Shown here one piece after another: positions 33,413 to 42,257 of a stretch of DNA of 64,000 nt. A model generated the notes under the pieces. The model ran no database searches. It was given only the letters and a program-made list of their open reading frames with translations, and was not told the DNA's origin. Both the position numbers and the translations under genes were made by a program. How positions within the stretch are numbered: the first letter of the stretch is position 1; every line of letters starts with the position of its first letter. This stretch comes from Caballeronia sp. M1242 (GTDB lineage: Bacteria; Pseudomonadota; Gammaproteobacteria; Burkholderiales; Burkholderiaceae): NCBI RefSeq assembly GCF_017220215.1, contig NZ_CP071129.1:2604001-2668000 (forward strand), read 5' to 3'.

Positions 33413-33447
33413 AAAAGCCGCTGATTTCAGTCAGCGGCTTTTTTGTT
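33413..33447. terminator. Bidirectional terminator between pyrE and response regulator
   Basis: AAAAGCCGCTGA pairs with TCAGCGGCTTTT, giving T runs on both strands between convergent genes. Confidence 0.88.
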
Positions 33448-33462
33448 TTGCCAGTGTCGCGT

Positions 33463-34176
33463 CTATAACGATTTCGAATCCGACAGCGGTGTATCTTCGA
33501 GCGAACCGTCGCCTGTATAGGCGGAAAGGTTCATTAATCCGTTGCTTTGCGCGTACTGGAATAATTCCGAGTCTCGTTCGATGCCGAGTTTGCGCATTGC
33601 CGTGTTCTTCTGCGTGCTGATGGTCTTGATACTACGCCGCAGTTGCCCCGCGATTTCCGTGATGGTCATGCCGGACACGAAAAGGCGCACCACTTCGAGT
33701 TCGCGCTTCGACAGAATGACGCCGCGCTGCTGCCCGGACGCGCCGATGCCCATGCTGTCGAGCGCCGCTTTCACCGACGGCCCGAGGTACTCCTGCCCGC
33801 GCATCACATGCTGGATGACCCAGCCGATGTGGTTCATGTCGTCGGCCTTGTTGATGATCGACACGACGCCGACTTCGCGCAAACGTTTGAGCAAAGCCGG
33901 ATTTTCGAGCATGGTCAGCACGACGAGCCGCACTTTCGGAAACTGGCGGCCGATGTAGCCGAGCAGCGGCATGCCGTCGCCGTATGAACCGCCGGGCATG
34001 GCGAGATCCGTCACCAGCACGTCGCACGGCGTTTTCTGCAAAAGCTGGACGAGTTCAGTGGATTGACGCGCCTGGCCAACGACATCGACTTCCGGAAACT
34101 TGCTGAGCGCCTGCGCGGCACCGAACAAAATCACAGGATGGTCGTCTGCAATGATGACCTGAATTCGCTGGCTCAT
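33463..34176 (-). CDS. NarL/RcsB-type response regulator
   Basis: A 237-residue two-component regulator. The receiver has the acidic pocket ADDHP (10-14), phospho-acceptor Asp57 (VTDLAMP) and the conserved Lys in NKADD. The C-terminal LuxR-type helix-turn-helix reads LSKRELEVVRLFVSGMTITEIAGQLRRSIKTI. The receiver loop GGSYGDG after the acceptor is like RcsB. No kinase gene is adjacent, so it is an orphan here. A 20-residue Ser/Asp-rich tail follows the DNA-binding domain. Confidence 0.92.
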   Translation of the reverse strand: MSQRIQVIIADDHPVILFGAAQALSKFPEVDVVGQARQSTELVQLLQKTPCDVLVTDLAMPGGSYGDGMPLLGYIGRQFPKVRLVVLTMLENPALLKRLREVGVVSIINKADDMNHIGWVIQHVMRGQEYLGPSVKAALDSMGIGASGQQRGVILSKRELEVVRLFVSGMTITEIAGQLRRSIKTISTQKNTAMRKLGIERDSELFQYAQSNGLMNLSAYTGDGSLEDTPLSDSKSL

Positions 34177-34452
34177 TTATTCTTCTCCCAAATCCGGTCG
34201 ACTGACTGCCACGCGAATCAAGTTCAAATGGTTCATATGTTGATCTACGAGTTTGAGTCTTCACCATCAGCCGCGCGCACAAAGAAAGACGACTGATTTC
34301 GCGCCATAGGTTTGGCCCCAAGGATCAAGCTTTTAATGCTTTGTTGCAATGTTAAACTGCAACCTCCTACGAAGCGCATCACTGAGACAAAAAACATCGT
34401 TGCAGCCGGCGAAACGCTGCTTATGAGTTCCAGTCGCTGCCAGGAGTCAGCC

Positions 34453-35046
34453 ATGCGCGTCGCAAGTCGGATCGTGCGTTCCGGTCACGCTGTCACTGCA
34501 TTCACGCTCGGGGTCGCGAGTGCGGCGGCGCTTCTGTGTCACGCGCGCGGCGCAGTCGCGCAAGACGTGTTTTCCGTGACGAGCCCGGAACTGGCGCTGG
34601 GCAAGACCATCCGGCACGAACTGCTTTTCGACGATTCGGATTGCAAGGGCGGCAACCGCTCGCCGCAGCTTTCGTGGCGCGGCGCGCCCGGTCAGACGCG
34701 CAGTTTCGCCGTGACGATTTTCGATCCTGACGCGCCGGGACGCGGCTGGTGGCACTGGGCCGTCGCCGGCATTCCGCCGACCGTGACGCACTTGCCGGCG
34801 AATGCGAGCGCCTCGGGCGCGCTGGGCAAGATCGGCGCGGTCGAAGCGCGCAACGACTGGGACACGGACGGCTACGGCGGCCCCTGCCCGCCGCCCGGCA
34901 AGCCGCACCGCTACGTCGTGACCGTGTACGCGCTGAACCGCGACGACTTGCGCCTGCGTCAGGGCACGCCCGCGCTCATGTTCGATCACGAAATCCGCGC
35001 GACCGCCATCGCGAGCGCGCAACTGACCTTTTCCGTCGGACGATAG
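34453..35046 (+). CDS. Exported YbhB/YbcL family protein (Raf kinase inhibitor-like)
   Basis: A 197-residue protein with a signal peptide (about 1-32, cleavage likely after AVA) and a PEBP fold. The anion-binding motif appears as FDPDAPGRGWWHWAVAGIP, with the conserved GGPCPPPGKPHRYVVTVYAL. Bacterial PEBPs have no settled role. The ATG at 34453 has AGGAG six bases ahead; in-frame upstream codons are discounted. The 276-base A/T-rich gap upstream is shared with the divergent response regulator. Confidence 0.88.
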   Translation: MRVASRIVRSGHAVTAFTLGVASAAALLCHARGAVAQDVFSVTSPELALGKTIRHELLFDDSDCKGGNRSPQLSWRGAPGQTRSFAVTIFDPDAPGRGWWHWAVAGIPPTVTHLPANASASGALGKIGAVEARNDWDTDGYGGPCPPPGKPHRYVVTVYALNRDDLRLRQGTPALMFDHEIRATAIASAQLTFSVGR

Positions 35047-35245
35047 CGCCCGCGCGATTGTTTCGCCGCGTGCGTGTGAGCGTGCGGTAGCCCCGGTAGT
35101 ACGGAAATTGGCTGCGCTAGACTGACTGCGTCCGTGCGTCCACCCGCCAAGCATCGCCGCGAACCGCGCATCCGGACACGACCGCCGCTCACCATGCAAC
35201 ACGCGCGTCGCTCGCGCGCGCCGCCACGCGCGGCAAGAGGGAATC

Positions 35246-35845
35246 ATGCCGAACATCGTCATCGTCTATCACAGCGGCTACGGTCACACGAAGAAGGTCG
35301 CGGAAGCCGTGCTCGCCGGTGCCACCGACGCCGGCGCGAACGGCAGGCTCATGCCCGTCGGCGAGATGGACGACGCCGCGTGGGCCGAGCTAGAAGCCGC
35401 CGACGCCATCGTCTTCGGCGCGCCGACCTACATGGGCGGACCGTCCGCCGACTTCAAGAAATTCGCCGACGCCAGTTCCAAACCCTGGTTCGAGCAGAAG
35501 TGGAAAGACAAAATCGCGGCGGGCTTCACCAACTCCGCGCACATGAACGGCGATAAGTTCCTGACCATTTCCTACTTCGTCACGCTGGCGATGCAGCACG
35601 GCATGATCTGGGTAGGCGCGGGCCTGATGCCGTCGAACACGAAAGCCGCCACGCGCAACGACCTGAACTTCGTCGGCGGCTTCACGGGGCTGCTTACGCA
35701 AGCGCCCGCGGATGCGTCGCCGGAAGAAGCGCCGCCGCCCGGCGATATCGAGACGGCGAAGACCTTCGGCGCGCGCATCGCCGCCGTCGCCGCGCGGTGG
35801 GCGGACCGTGCGGGCGCAGCGGACGCGGCGCCGGTCACGCCGTGA
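35246..35845 (+). CDS. Flavodoxin-family NAD(P)H:quinone oxidoreductase, WrbA-like
   Basis: A 199-residue FMN protein. The phosphate-binding loop YHSGYGHTKKVAEAVLAGA is at residues 8-26 and a second FMN contact is FGAPTYMGGPSADFK. It is related to WrbA, two-electron quinone reductases that limit redox cycling, but lacks some WrbA-specific residues I would expect, so a generic name is safer. AGAGGG precedes the ATG. The last 20 residues are Ala/Pro-rich. Confidence 0.85.
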   Translation: MPNIVIVYHSGYGHTKKVAEAVLAGATDAGANGRLMPVGEMDDAAWAELEAADAIVFGAPTYMGGPSADFKKFADASSKPWFEQKWKDKIAAGFTNSAHMNGDKFLTISYFVTLAMQHGMIWVGAGLMPSNTKAATRNDLNFVGGFTGLLTQAPADASPEEAPPPGDIETAKTFGARIAAVAARWADRAGAADAAPVTP

Positions 35846-36178
35846 CGCGTCAGCGGCCGCCGCTACGCGCGGTCGGCGGCCAGTCTCCTGATTCCGCGGA
35901 CGCGCCCGTCCGGATCGACGATGCGTACGCTTCGGGTGCCGCCGACCGCTTAGAAACGGGCCGGGCCGGGCCGGGCCGGGCTAAAACGCACGCTGCGCTG
36001 CCCGGCTTGTCTCCTCGAGTCTAAGAGCGTGCGCCCGCTTCGATGAACCCCGCTATTCCGCTAGCGACTTTGCCTTCGAATTCCGCGCAGGAATCGACAT
36101 CAACCGGTCGCGAAATCGACTTAAAATGGCAGTTTTGCGGCGGCGCACGCGCGGCGGCCACGAACCAGCGAGATCGAG
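35846..36178. other. Intergenic region with GGGCC short tandem repeat
   Basis: 333 bases without a gene. A short run of five-base GGGCC units lies at about 35959-35983. A TAAAAT at about 36122 may be the argC -10 box, but no -35 is clear. Confidence 0.5.
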
Positions 36179-37132
36179 ATGACCACGAAAGTATTTGTCG
36201 ACGGACAGGAAGGCACCACCGGCCTGAAGATTTTCGAATATCTGTCGCAGCGCCGTGACATCGAAGTGCTGCGCATCGACGAGGCGAAGCGCAAGGATGT
36301 CGAGGAGCGTCGCCGCCTGATCAACGCGTCGGACGTGACGTTTCTGTGCCTGCCGGATGTCGCCTCGCGCGAGTCGGTTTCGCTGGTCGAGCCGGGCAAC
36401 GACCGGACCTGCGTGATCGACGCGAGCACCGCCTTTCGCACGCACGACGACTGGGCGTACGGGCTGCCCGAGCTTTCGCGCGCGCAGCGTGAACGGCTGC
36501 GCACGGCGAAGCGCATCGCGGTGCCGGGCTGCCACGCATCGGCGTTCGTGCTGTCCATGCAGCCGCTCGTCGCGGGCGGGCTCGTGCCGGCCGATTTCCA
36601 CGCGCACGCCTATTCGATCACCGGCTACAGCGGCGGCGGCAAGAAGATGATCGCGGAATATGAAGCGGGCGGCGACGCGCGCCTCAATAGCCCGCGCGCC
36701 TACGCGCTCGGCTTGACGCACAAGCATCTGCCGGAAATGTCCGTGCGCACCGGTCTGTCGCGCGCGCCGATTTTCACGCCGATCGTCGGACCGTTCCTGA
36801 AGGGTCTCGCGGTCACGACCTACTTCTCGCCCGACCAGCTCGCGCGCGCCGCCAAGCCGCAGGACGTGCGCGACCTGCTCGCCGAATACTATGCGGGCGA
36901 GCCGTTCGTGCGCGTGATGCCGTTCGACGCGGACAGCAATCTGGACAACGGCTTCTTCGACGCCCAAGCCTGCAACGACACGAATCGCGTCGACGTCTTC
37001 GTGTTCGGCAACGACGAGCGGTTTGTCACCGTGACGCGGCTGGACAATCTGGGCAAAGGCGCGTCGGGCGCGGCGATTCAGTGCATGAACCTCGCCATCG
37101 GCGCCGACGAAGCGACGGGGCTGGCGCGCTGA
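36179..37132 (+). CDS. argC: N-acetyl-gamma-glutamyl-phosphate reductase, short type
   Basis: ArgC reduces N-acetylglutamyl phosphate to the semialdehyde in arginine synthesis. The 317-residue protein is the shorter class with catalytic Cys118 in [11 protein letters not shown] and the N-terminal nucleotide fold ([18 protein letters not shown]). The active-site region [14 protein letters not shown] and a C-terminal dimer region are intact. It is a single gene followed by a terminator. Burkholderia often carry a second, longer argC, which is not in this window. Confidence 0.94.
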   Translation: MTTKVFVDGQEGTTGLKIFEYLSQRRDIEVLRIDEAKRKDVEERRRLINASDVTFLCLPDVASRESVSLVEPGNDRTCVIDASTAFRTHDDWAYGLPELSRAQRERLRTAKRIAVPGCHASAFVLSMQPLVAGGLVPADFHAHAYSITGYSGGGKKMIAEYEAGGDARLNSPRAYALGLTHKHLPEMSVRTGLSRAPIFTPIVGPFLKGLAVTTYFSPDQLARAAKPQDVRDLLAEYYAGEPFVRVMPFDADSNLDNGFFDAQACNDTNRVDVFVFGNDERFVTVTRLDNLGKGASGAAIQCMNLAIGADEATGLAR

Positions 37133-37162
37133 GTGCGCTGATTCAGACACCGTGTCGAGGAC

Positions 37163-37188
37163 GAGCCGGCCTGCGGGCCGGCTTTTTC
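37163..37188 (+). terminator. Terminator of argC
   Basis: GAGCCGGCC pairs with GGCCGGCT around a short loop, followed by five T residues. Confidence 0.82.
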
Positions 37189-37216
37189 ATGCGCCGCAAC
37201 ATGAAACCGACGGACG

Positions 37217-37245
37217 AAAAAAAGCCCGCCTAGGTCGGCGGGCTG
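37217..37245 (-). terminator. Terminator of the response-regulator operon
   Basis: AGCCCGCC and GGCGGGCT pair. On the minus strand seven T residues follow, about 75 bases after the stop of the single-domain response regulator. Confidence 0.8.
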
Positions 37246-37318
37246 AATCCATATCAGTGGAGACATGGAGGAGACAGGGACCACTGTAGCAAGAAATTTG
37301 ATGCATTGCAACAAGCGC

Positions 37319-37684
37319 TTAGGGCTGTGTCATCGACAGGATGAATTGCAGTTGATCCGCCGAGATAGGCTTGACGAGGTGGATGTCGAAGCCCGCCTCC
37401 AGCGTCATATCGCGATGCTGCGGCTGCCCCCATCCGGTTAGCGCGACGAGCAGCATCGCGGCTCCGTTCGGCGATTCGCGCAGCGCCCGCGCGGCGGCGA
37501 GGCCGTCGACGAGCGGCATGCCGAGATCGAGAATCACCACTTCGGGTGCGAACTGCGCCGCCACTTCCACGGCCTGCGCGCCGTTGGCGGCGAGCGCCAC
37601 TTCGTGACCCATGCCGTTGAGCAGATGCGCGAGGCCGGCGAGCGCGTCGTCGTCGTCATCGGCTATCAGGATGCGCTTGGTCAT
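37319..37684 (-). CDS. Single-domain response regulator receiver
   Basis: A 121-residue receiver domain with no output domain. The acidic pocket is ADDDDD (8-13), the phospho-acceptor is Asp53 (ILDLGMP), the switch Thr is in LVALTGWG and the conserved Lys in HLVKPIS. The sequence resembles receivers found at the ends of hybrid kinases. It starts seven bases after the stop of the exported-protein gene at 37692, so the two form an operon. The partner kinase is not nearby. Confidence 0.9.
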   Translation of the reverse strand: MTKRILIADDDDDALAGLAHLLNGMGHEVALAANGAQAVEVAAQFAPEVVILDLGMPLVDGLAAARALRESPNGAAMLLVALTGWGQPQHRDMTLEAGFDIHLVKPISADQLQFILSMTQP

Positions 37685-37691
37685 GATGGCC

Positions 37692-38126
37692 TCACCGGTT
37701 GGCGGAGATTTCGAGCTTCAGCTTGTTGGAACCGGCGGATGCCGCCGTGATTTCCGTGCGCGCGCCGCGTGCGCCGAGATAGAAATGCTGCCGCGCGGGC
37801 GAGTTTTGATCGTGCGTCGCGTCCGGCAGACATGAGGCGATGTCCGCGGCCACGCCTTGCAGCGCATCGGCGCTGGAGCCGCCGTGGGGCGTCCAGGTGC
37901 AGCGATAGTTCGCCTGCGAGGCGGCGCACTGCGCGTCGTCGCCGTAAGGCAACGCGAGCGGCCGGCCGTCGCTTGCCGTGAGCGAGGAGAATGTCGGCGA
38001 TGCCGCGACGATGTGCTTGAGCGCATCGCAGGGGCTGGGCGTATCGTCGGCGCGGGCGGCGGTCGTGGTCGTCAGCACACCGCAATAAAGTGCGGCGAGC
38101 GCGACGCCTGAAATCTTCGCTTGCAT
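37692..38126 (-). CDS. Exported hypothetical protein upstream of receiver
   Basis: A 144-residue protein with a signal peptide (about 1-26, cleavage after ARA) and two pairs of cysteines (C33, C67, C76 and C95 approximately) that could form disulfides in the periplasm. No family is recognised. AGGAG seven bases ahead of the ATG is a good ribosome site. Its 5' side is unusual: the palindromic repeat array begins only 13-17 bases upstream of the start codon, so the leader and promoter must lie in or beyond the array. Confidence 0.75.
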   Translation of the reverse strand: MQAKISGVALAALYCGVLTTTTAARADDTPSPCDALKHIVAASPTFSSLTASDGRPLALPYGDDAQCAASQANYRCTWTPHGGSSADALQGVAADIASCLPDATHDQNSPARQHFYLGARGARTEITAASAGSNKLKLEISANR

Positions 38127-38138
38127 CCGTGTCTCCTG

Positions 38139-38730
38139 TCGGCCGCACTTAGGGCTTTAGCCCTTAGTGCGGCCCCATGCATTCGCGGTCGGCCGCGCTT
38201 AGGGCTTTAGCCCTTAGTGCGGCCCCATGCATCGCGGTCGGCTGCACTTAGGGCTTTGGCCTTTAATGCGCTCCCATGCATCGCGGTCGGCTGCACTTAG
38301 GGCTTTGGTCCTAGTGCGGTCCCATGCATCGCGGTCGGCCGCACTTAGGGCTTTGGCCTCAGTGCGGCTACATGCATCGCGGTCGGCTGCGCTTAGGGCT
38401 TTGGCCTTTAATGCGGTCCCATGCATCGCGGTCGGCCGCACTTAGGGCTTTGGCCTCAGTGCGGCTACATGCATCGCGGTCGGCTGCGCTTAGGGCCTTA
38501 GCTCTTAGTGCTGCTTCATGCATCGCCGTCTGACGCTTTGGGGGTTCGGCCTTTTTTACAGCTCCGTGCATCCCGGTCGGGCGGCAATTAGGGTTTCGCT
38601 CTTCGTGCTGCTTAATGCGTCGCGGTCGGCCGCAGTCAGGGTTGTAGTCCGTGGTGCGGCTTCATGCATCGCGGTCGGCCGTACTTAGGCTTTAGCCTTT
38701 CGTGCAGCGCCATGCATCGCGTTCCGCCGT
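38139..38730. repeat. Tandem array of 12 palindromic repeats, period 48-50 bp
   Basis: The six-base word ATGCAT (or one-mismatch forms) followed by CGCGGTCGG recurs at 38177, 38227, 38276, 38324, 38372, 38421, 38469, 38518, 38566, 38615, 38664 and 38712. Between them each unit carries an inverted repeat; in the first (38143-38172) CCGCACTTAGGGCT faces AGCCCTTAGTGCGG with one mismatch. Units near the left end are nearly identical, and those beyond 38518 are increasingly diverged. There are no unique spacers, so it is not a CRISPR. Frames inside give repetitive peptides and are not genes. Confidence 0.93.
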
Positions 38731-39148
38731 TTTCCGCAACTCAACTCCGTCCCAAGCCAACGCCTCACAGTCCGCGCCTACGCACGCGCAGCCAGCCCAA
38801 GCATCGCGGCTCCCGCAAACCTCGTGCGCCGCGGCTAAACCGTTGAGCGCAGGCACGGCGTGCGTTGGAAAAGCATCAGGCGCCTTCAGCGTCTCGGCAT
38901 TCTCACCGCGCGGTGTGCCGCCCGCTGCAGCGCGAACCCTTATCGAAGTCCGCCTAAACTGCTCCGCCAAACACGAGCCTGCGAACGGTTTCGCCGCAAA
39001 CATAAGACCGATGACTGAGGCCACTATCCATCGCTCGCTTGCCCGCGTATGTTCGGCATCGAATCAAACTCAACACAAATCGAGCAAACCGTGCGCCCGT
39101 TCGCTCGACGCTTCGAGCGCTAGCGCACATAACATCGGCGGTGAAAGC
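38731..39148. other. Intergenic region right of the repeat array
   Basis: About 418 bases with no gene, terminator or repeat I can support. Open frames on both strands have no ribosome site or recognisable protein. Confidence 0.5.
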
Positions 39149-39784
39149 TCAATGCCGGAGCAGCGCCATCATCGCGCCGAAGCCGACGAACAGGCCGCCC
39201 GTCAGCCGATTGAACGCCTGCGCTACCGCCGCGCTTTTCAGCTTCTCGCCGATGCGCGCGCCGAGGCCCGCATAGACCGTGAACCAGCTCACCTCGATCA
39301 CCGCGAGCGTCGCGACGAGTACGGCGAACTGCGGCAGCACGGGCCGCGCCGCGTCGATGAATTGCGGCAGCAGCGCCGCCGCGAAGAGGATCGACTTAGG
39401 ATTGCTACCCGCAACCAGAAAGCCGTTGCGATAAAGCGCCGATGGCCCCGTAGACCGAGCACGCGCGCCGCCGCTTTCGTCGCGCACTTCGACCGCGCTC
39501 GCCTTCGAGCGCCAGCTCTTCACGCCGAGCCAGACAAGGTACGCCGCGCCCGTGAGGCGCAGCGCATCGAAGAAACGCGGCCACGCTTCGAGAAACACGC
39601 CCAGCCCCGCCGCCGATACCGACAGCATCAAAACGAGCGCGCTGAGACTGCCGGCCATCGTCGCGACGGAGCGGCGCAGGCCGAAACGCGCGCCGTGTGT
39701 CATCACGAGCAGCATGTTGGGCCCCGGAATCGCGGATATGACAAACACCGTGGCGACGAACATCCACCAGACATGCAGACTCAT
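39149..39784 (-). CDS. LysE/RhtB-family amino-acid exporter
   Basis: A 211-residue membrane protein with six predicted helices. The family signature near the N-terminus is SAIPGPNMLLVMTHGARFG, and the segment NPKSILFAAALLPQFID is conserved. Members export amino acids such as lysine, threonine or homoserine lactones. The substrate here is unknown. It is a single gene, convergent with nothing obvious on its left. Confidence 0.92.
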   Translation of the reverse strand: MSLHVWWMFVATVFVISAIPGPNMLLVMTHGARFGLRRSVATMAGSLSALVLMLSVSAAGLGVFLEAWPRFFDALRLTGAAYLVWLGVKSWRSKASAVEVRDESGGARARSTGPSALYRNGFLVAGSNPKSILFAAALLPQFIDAARPVLPQFAVLVATLAVIEVSWFTVYAGLGARIGEKLKSAAVAQAFNRLTGGLFVGFGAMMALLRH

Positions 39785-39841
39785 TGCGGCCTACCTAAGA
39801 AGAATGGGACTGCGATTATGCCGCGTCTTCTCGTCTCGAAA

Positions 39842-40714
39842 TCACTGCCCGGCGCGCCGCGCCGCCACTTGCCCCAAGACGGCAAAGTCTTTCTCGCCGT
39901 CGCCGTGAGCGAGGGCGTCGACGAGGTTGTCTCGCACCACGCTCGCCACGGGCAACGGCACGTTCACGGCTTCGCCGGCTGCAATCGCGAGGCGCACGTC
40001 CTTCAGCCCGAGACGCGCCTTGAAGAGCGCGGGTTCATAGCGGCGCTCCGCAATCATCTTCCCGTAGCCCTGATACACCGGCCCCGGAAACAGCGAGTTC
40101 GTGATGACATCGAGAAAAGTCTGCGCCTCGATGCCGTGACCCGTGACGAGCGCCGCCGCTTCGCCGACGGTTTCGATCGCCGAGCCGAGCATGAAATTCG
40201 CCGCGAGCTTCAGCACGTTCGCGTGCTCCGGCTGCTGGCCGACGCGCCACGTCTTCTGGCCCATTGCGTCCAGCACCGGCTGCACGCGTTCGATGTCCGC
40301 GTCCGCGCCCGCGGCGAGAATGTTGAGCTTGCCCGCCGCGGCGACATCCGGCCGGCCGAGCACCGGCGCCGCCACATAGCCGACGCCGTGCTGCGCGTGC
40401 AACTGCGTGAGTTCGACGGCGAGCGCAGTCGAGATCGTCGCCATGTTCACGTGCACGAGGCCCTTCGACGCATGCTTGAGCAAGCCGCCTTCCACGAGAA
40501 CCGAACGCAGCGCGTTGTCGTCGGCGAGCATGGAGAACACGGCATCGCCGGAAAACGCCTGCTCGGGGGTATCGACCACCGACGCGCCCTGGTCCGCCAA
40601 TGCCCGGGTTTTCTCGCGCGAGCGGTTCCATACGCGCACCGAGTGGCCTGCCTTGAGCGCGTTGCTCGCCATCGCGCCGCCCATCTCGCCCAATCCGATG
40701 AATCCGATATCCAT
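39842..40714 (-). CDS. NAD(P)-dependent oxidoreductase, beta-hydroxyacid dehydrogenase family
   Basis: A 290-residue enzyme of the 3-hydroxyisobutyrate dehydrogenase/tartronate semialdehyde reductase superfamily. The dinucleotide motif is IGFIGLGEMGGAMASNAL at the N-terminus, and the catalytic Lys lies in VLKLAANFML. The substrate loop PVLGRPDVAAAGKL is like GLYR1-type succinic semialdehyde reductases. The ATG at 40714 has AAGGAG about nine bases ahead; the longer frame back to 41374 is antisense to the Mut7-C gene and is rejected. Confidence 0.9.
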   Translation of the reverse strand: MDIGFIGLGEMGGAMASNALKAGHSVRVWNRSREKTRALADQGASVVDTPEQAFSGDAVFSMLADDNALRSVLVEGGLLKHASKGLVHVNMATISTALAVELTQLHAQHGVGYVAAPVLGRPDVAAAGKLNILAAGADADIERVQPVLDAMGQKTWRVGQQPEHANVLKLAANFMLGSAIETVGEAAALVTGHGIEAQTFLDVITNSLFPGPVYQGYGKMIAERRYEPALFKARLGLKDVRLAIAAGEAVNVPLPVASVVRDNLVDALAHGDGEKDFAVLGQVAARRAGQ

Positions 40715-40825
40715 TGCCTGTGCTCCTTTCACTGAGTTCCCGTCGCGCCCACGGCGCGCGGCCGTGCGCCAGTAGAGCACATCGCCCGGCAGCACGCAGC
40801 GGCGCGCAATGCCATACTTGCTCGC

Positions 40826-41584
40826 ATGGTCAACGCGCGCTTTCATTTTCACGATGAACTGAACGACTTCCTCGCCCGGCCGCAGCGAGGGCGAACGTTC
40901 GAGTGCGCGTGCCCGCCGACATCGTCGACGAAGCACATGATCGAAGCGCTCGGCGTGCCGCACACCGAAGTCGGCCTGATCGTGCGTAACGGCGTGCCCG
41001 CTGGCTTCGACGCGCAGATCCAGCCCGGTGATTGCATCGAGGTTTATCCGGCGGGCCACGCGCCGCCCGATGTCGCGGATGGTGGCTCGTTGCTGCGCCC
41101 GCCTTTGCAGCCGGCGAATTTGCGCTTCATCGCCGACGCGCATCTTGGCGGGCTCGCGCAACTGCTGCGGCTCGCGGGCTTCGACACGCGCTACGACAAC
41201 AACTTCCCGGACGATGAAATCGAGCGCCTCGCGCACGAAGAATCGCGCGTCGTGCTCACGCGCGACCGCGAGTTGCTCAAGCGCCGCACCGTGCTGCACG
41301 GCTGCTACGTGCGCGCGCTGCAACCCGACGAGCAATGGCGCGAGGTCGCGGACCGGCTGAATCTCGCCGCCCATGTGCGCGCGTTTCGCCTGTGCCTAAT
41401 GTGCAACGCGCCGCTGCGCGCCGCCGCGCCCGACGAGATCGCCGGCCGCGTGCCCGACGGCGTGCGGGAACGTCACACGCGCTTCGTCACCTGCGATGTC
41501 TACCGGCGCGTCTTCTGGGAAGGCTCGCACTGGCGGCGCATGCGCGCGCGCATCGACGCGATGGCGGAAACCGGTCCGGCTTGA
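40826..41584 (+). CDS. Mut7-C RNAse domain protein with ubiquitin-like N-terminus
   Basis: A 252-residue protein. An N-terminal ubiquitin-like Mut7-C companion domain (about 1-80) precedes a PIN-related Mut7-C domain (FIADAHLGGLAQLLRLAGFDTRY, then RVVLTRDRELLKR). A zinc-ribbon (CLMCNAPL and a later Cys in FVTCD) ends the protein. The family is predicted to be RNase-like. The partner RNA is unknown. Divergent from the dehydrogenase at 40714. Confidence 0.87.
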   Translation: MVNARFHFHDELNDFLARPQRGRTFECACPPTSSTKHMIEALGVPHTEVGLIVRNGVPAGFDAQIQPGDCIEVYPAGHAPPDVADGGSLLRPPLQPANLRFIADAHLGGLAQLLRLAGFDTRYDNNFPDDEIERLAHEESRVVLTRDRELLKRRTVLHGCYVRALQPDEQWREVADRLNLAAHVRAFRLCLMCNAPLRAAAPDEIAGRVPDGVRERHTRFVTCDVYRRVFWEGSHWRRMRARIDAMAETGPA

Positions 41585-41658
41585 AGCGAGCACGGGCAAG
41601 CGCGGCAGCCGGGCCAGTACAATACGGCTCCATCGACACTGCGGCTCCGGAGCATCAC

Positions 41659-41928
41659 GTGAACAAATTTCAGCTGGAACAGAACAAGGCGTTCAAACTC
41701 GCCAACGATCTCAAGCAAGGCGGGCGCGCACGCGTGGGCGCGGCCGACGCGCCGAAAGCCGACCGACGCGAGCAGCGCAAGCTCGATCAGGCGAAAGGGC
41801 TCGTTCCCTTCGCGTGCAAGCTCGACGAAAAGCTCGTGAAGCAACTGAAGGAACGCGCCGAAACGCACGAAGGCGGCATGACCGAAGCGCTCGCCGAACT
41901 GCTGGTCGCAGCGGGCCTTTCGCGCTGA
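41659..41928 (+). CDS. Conserved small hypothetical protein
   Basis: An 89-residue, highly charged protein. The GTG at 41659 has GGAG about six bases ahead; a longer frame back to 41335 lies over the Mut7-C gene and is rejected. The C-terminal half (ACKLDEKLVKQLKERAETHEGGMTEALAELLVAAGLS) looks helical, like a small DNA- or protein-binding module. No domain is recognised. It converges with the cupin gene, seven bases apart. Confidence 0.68.
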   Translation: MNKFQLEQNKAFKLANDLKQGGRARVGAADAPKADRREQRKLDQAKGLVPFACKLDEKLVKQLKERAETHEGGMTEALAELLVAAGLSR

Positions 41929-41935
41929 GCGTCGC

Positions 41936-42247
41936 TCAGACGCTCCCTTCTTTCTCGATCACGAGAATGCGCGCCGCGCCGACCGGCTCGGCGTAATGCT
42001 CGTCGCCGGCCTGGGCGTGGAAGATATCGCCCGCTTTCAGCGTCAGCGTGCGCTCGCCTTCTGCGTCGCGCACGTGCATCCGCACCACGCCGTCCATCAC
42101 GGCGAACACTTCTTCGCCGTCATTCACGTGCCATTTATACGGCGCATCCGTCCAGTGCAGACGGCACGACGTGCCGTTCATCACGCAGATATCGAGCGCG
42201 CCCCACGCGCGCTCGGCCGTGAACTTGCCGCTTTCGATCACTTTCAT
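41936..42247 (-). CDS. Small cupin-domain protein
   Basis: A 103-residue single cupin. The metal-binding motifs are degenerate but the barrel pattern is clear (YKWHVNDGEEVFAVMDGVVRMHV and LKAGDIFHAQAGDEHYAEP). Ten bases separate it from the upstream MFS gene, so the two are likely co-transcribed. Function unknown; possibly a sugar or small-acid isomerase or sensor. Confidence 0.85.
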   Translation of the reverse strand: MKVIESGKFTAERAWGALDICVMNGTSCRLHWTDAPYKWHVNDGEEVFAVMDGVVRMHVRDAEGERTLTLKAGDIFHAQAGDEHYAEPVGAARILVIEKEGSV

Positions 42248-42257
42248 GCGATGCCGC

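Noticed and set aside
35959..35983. GGGCC repeat as a regulatory or mobile element
   Set aside because: Too short and simple to support anything beyond a short tandem repeat.
38214..38571. Small repetitive open frames in the palindromic array
   Set aside because: They follow the repeat on both strands and change frame with unit length; no ribosome sites.
38139..38730. CRISPR array
   Set aside because: Units are contiguous with no unique spacers and no cas genes are nearby.
40715..41374. N-terminal extension of the beta-hydroxyacid dehydrogenase frame
   Set aside because: It is antisense to the Mut7-C gene, and a good ribosome site marks the start at 40714.
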